Assembly: GCA_028292625.1 (NCBI GenBank)
Contig: JAQGLY010000006.1
Location: 1 to 50,614, forward strand
Source: Herbaspirillum sp.
GTDB taxonomy: Bacteria > Pseudomonadota > Gammaproteobacteria > Burkholderiales > Burkholderiaceae_D
Reading direction: 5' to 3'
DNA: 50,614 bases
The notes below the pieces were generated by a model. That model was not told the DNA's origin. It made no database searches and worked only from the letters and a program-made list of their open reading frames with translations. Each line of letters starts with the position of its first letter. Position 1 is the stretch's first letter. The position numbers and the translations under genes are program-made. This document shows positions 50,418 through 50,614 of this stretch, one piece after another.

Positions 50418-50614
50418 ATGACATCGACCAGCGTCATCCACGACTGCGCCTGGCTGTTGGCCGAACCCGGCATCCAAAAGGCGCAAGCCGATATGCGCCT
50501 TTCGATCGAGGATGGCCGCATCGCCGCGATCGCGCCATCGCCGGCGCTGCAAGGGATGCCGATCAACCTGGGCCCGCGCCGCTTGGCCTTGCCGGCGCTG
50601 AGCAATGCGCACGA
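50418..50614 (+). CDS. amidohydrolase-superfamily enzyme (5' part only)
   Basis: The first 65 codons of a gene cut by the window edge. The protein begins MTSTSVIHDCAWLLAEP, passes DMRLSIEDGRIAAIAPSP, and reaches LALPALSNAHD just before the edge. This order, an N-terminal beta-sandwich strand, an IxDGRIAAI turn and then the PALxNAHx metal-binding segment, is that of the cytosine/guanine deaminase-type amidohydrolases (AtzA/TrzN group). The metal-binding H-x-H would be completed just outside. I infer a deaminase or cyclic amidase acting on the imported compound. Confidence 0.75.
   Translation, partial: MTSTSVIHDCAWLLAEPGIQKAQADMRLSIEDGRIAAIAPSPALQGMPINLGPRRLALPALSNAH

Overview
The window reads as a chromosome segment of a GC-rich betaproteobacterium. 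Burkholderiales, perhaps an Oxalobacteraceae genus such as Herbaspirillum or Collimonas, is my inference from protein style (PEP-CTERM tail, Tad locus, TpsB/TpsA/FecR set); no marker gene proves it. I saw no tRNA, rRNA, CRISPR array or intact insertion sequence.

Layout, left to right. (1) 1-4700: an AT-richer cassette of a GntR regulator, a sulfatase and an MFS anion transporter. An AAACTATA-type operator recurs in front of all three genes, which suggests a small self-regulated sulfate-ester regulon. (2) 4733-7289: a divergent NmrA-like reductase / LysR pair, then a GFA-family zinc protein. (3) 7698-9920: otsB-otsA trehalose synthesis. (4) 10258-21029: a complete-looking Tad (Flp pilus) operon, flp-tadV-[rcpC::rcpA fusion]-rcpB-tadZ-tadA-tadB-tadC-tadD-tadE-tadF, most genes overlapping by ATGA. 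Its CpaB and secretin are joined in one reading frame. An ICMT-like methyltransferase gene follows. (5) 21932-22846: an orphan DUF3494 'ice-binding-like' PEP-CTERM protein. (6) 22943-25893: an OmpR-type two-component system divergent from a PmtA-like methyltransferase, with a GTTAAC-N5-GTTAAC box between them. (7) 25890-30781: a dedicated Ton system (TonB-dependent receptor, ExbB, ExbD, TonB) ending in a class A acid phosphatase.

(8) 31010-44306 is the most unusual region. It joins a CHASE2 adenylate cyclase, a two-partner secretion pair (TpsB, TpsA), a FecR-domain protein, a class-II-like cyclic-nucleotide phosphodiesterase of the metallo-beta-lactamase fold, a SulP transporter fused to STAS and cyclic-nucleotide-binding domains, and a GAF/HD-GYP phosphodiesterase. 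Synthesis, breakdown and binding of a cyclic nucleotide thus lie beside a secreted adhesin, which suggests one signalling/surface module.

(9) 44417-50614: a LysR regulator divergent from an operon of an NMT1-type ABC importer, an SDR dehydrogenase, a LOG-family nucleotide phosphoribohydrolase, a DUF3830 protein and the start of an amidohydrolase. Its promoter region holds a full sigma-54 match (45651-45666) and an NtrC-like dyad (45447-45463), so I infer nitrogen-controlled scavenging of an N-containing compound. A 21-codon ORF that looks like the 5' stub of a lost amidohydrolase sits inside the operon and overlaps the ATPase start.
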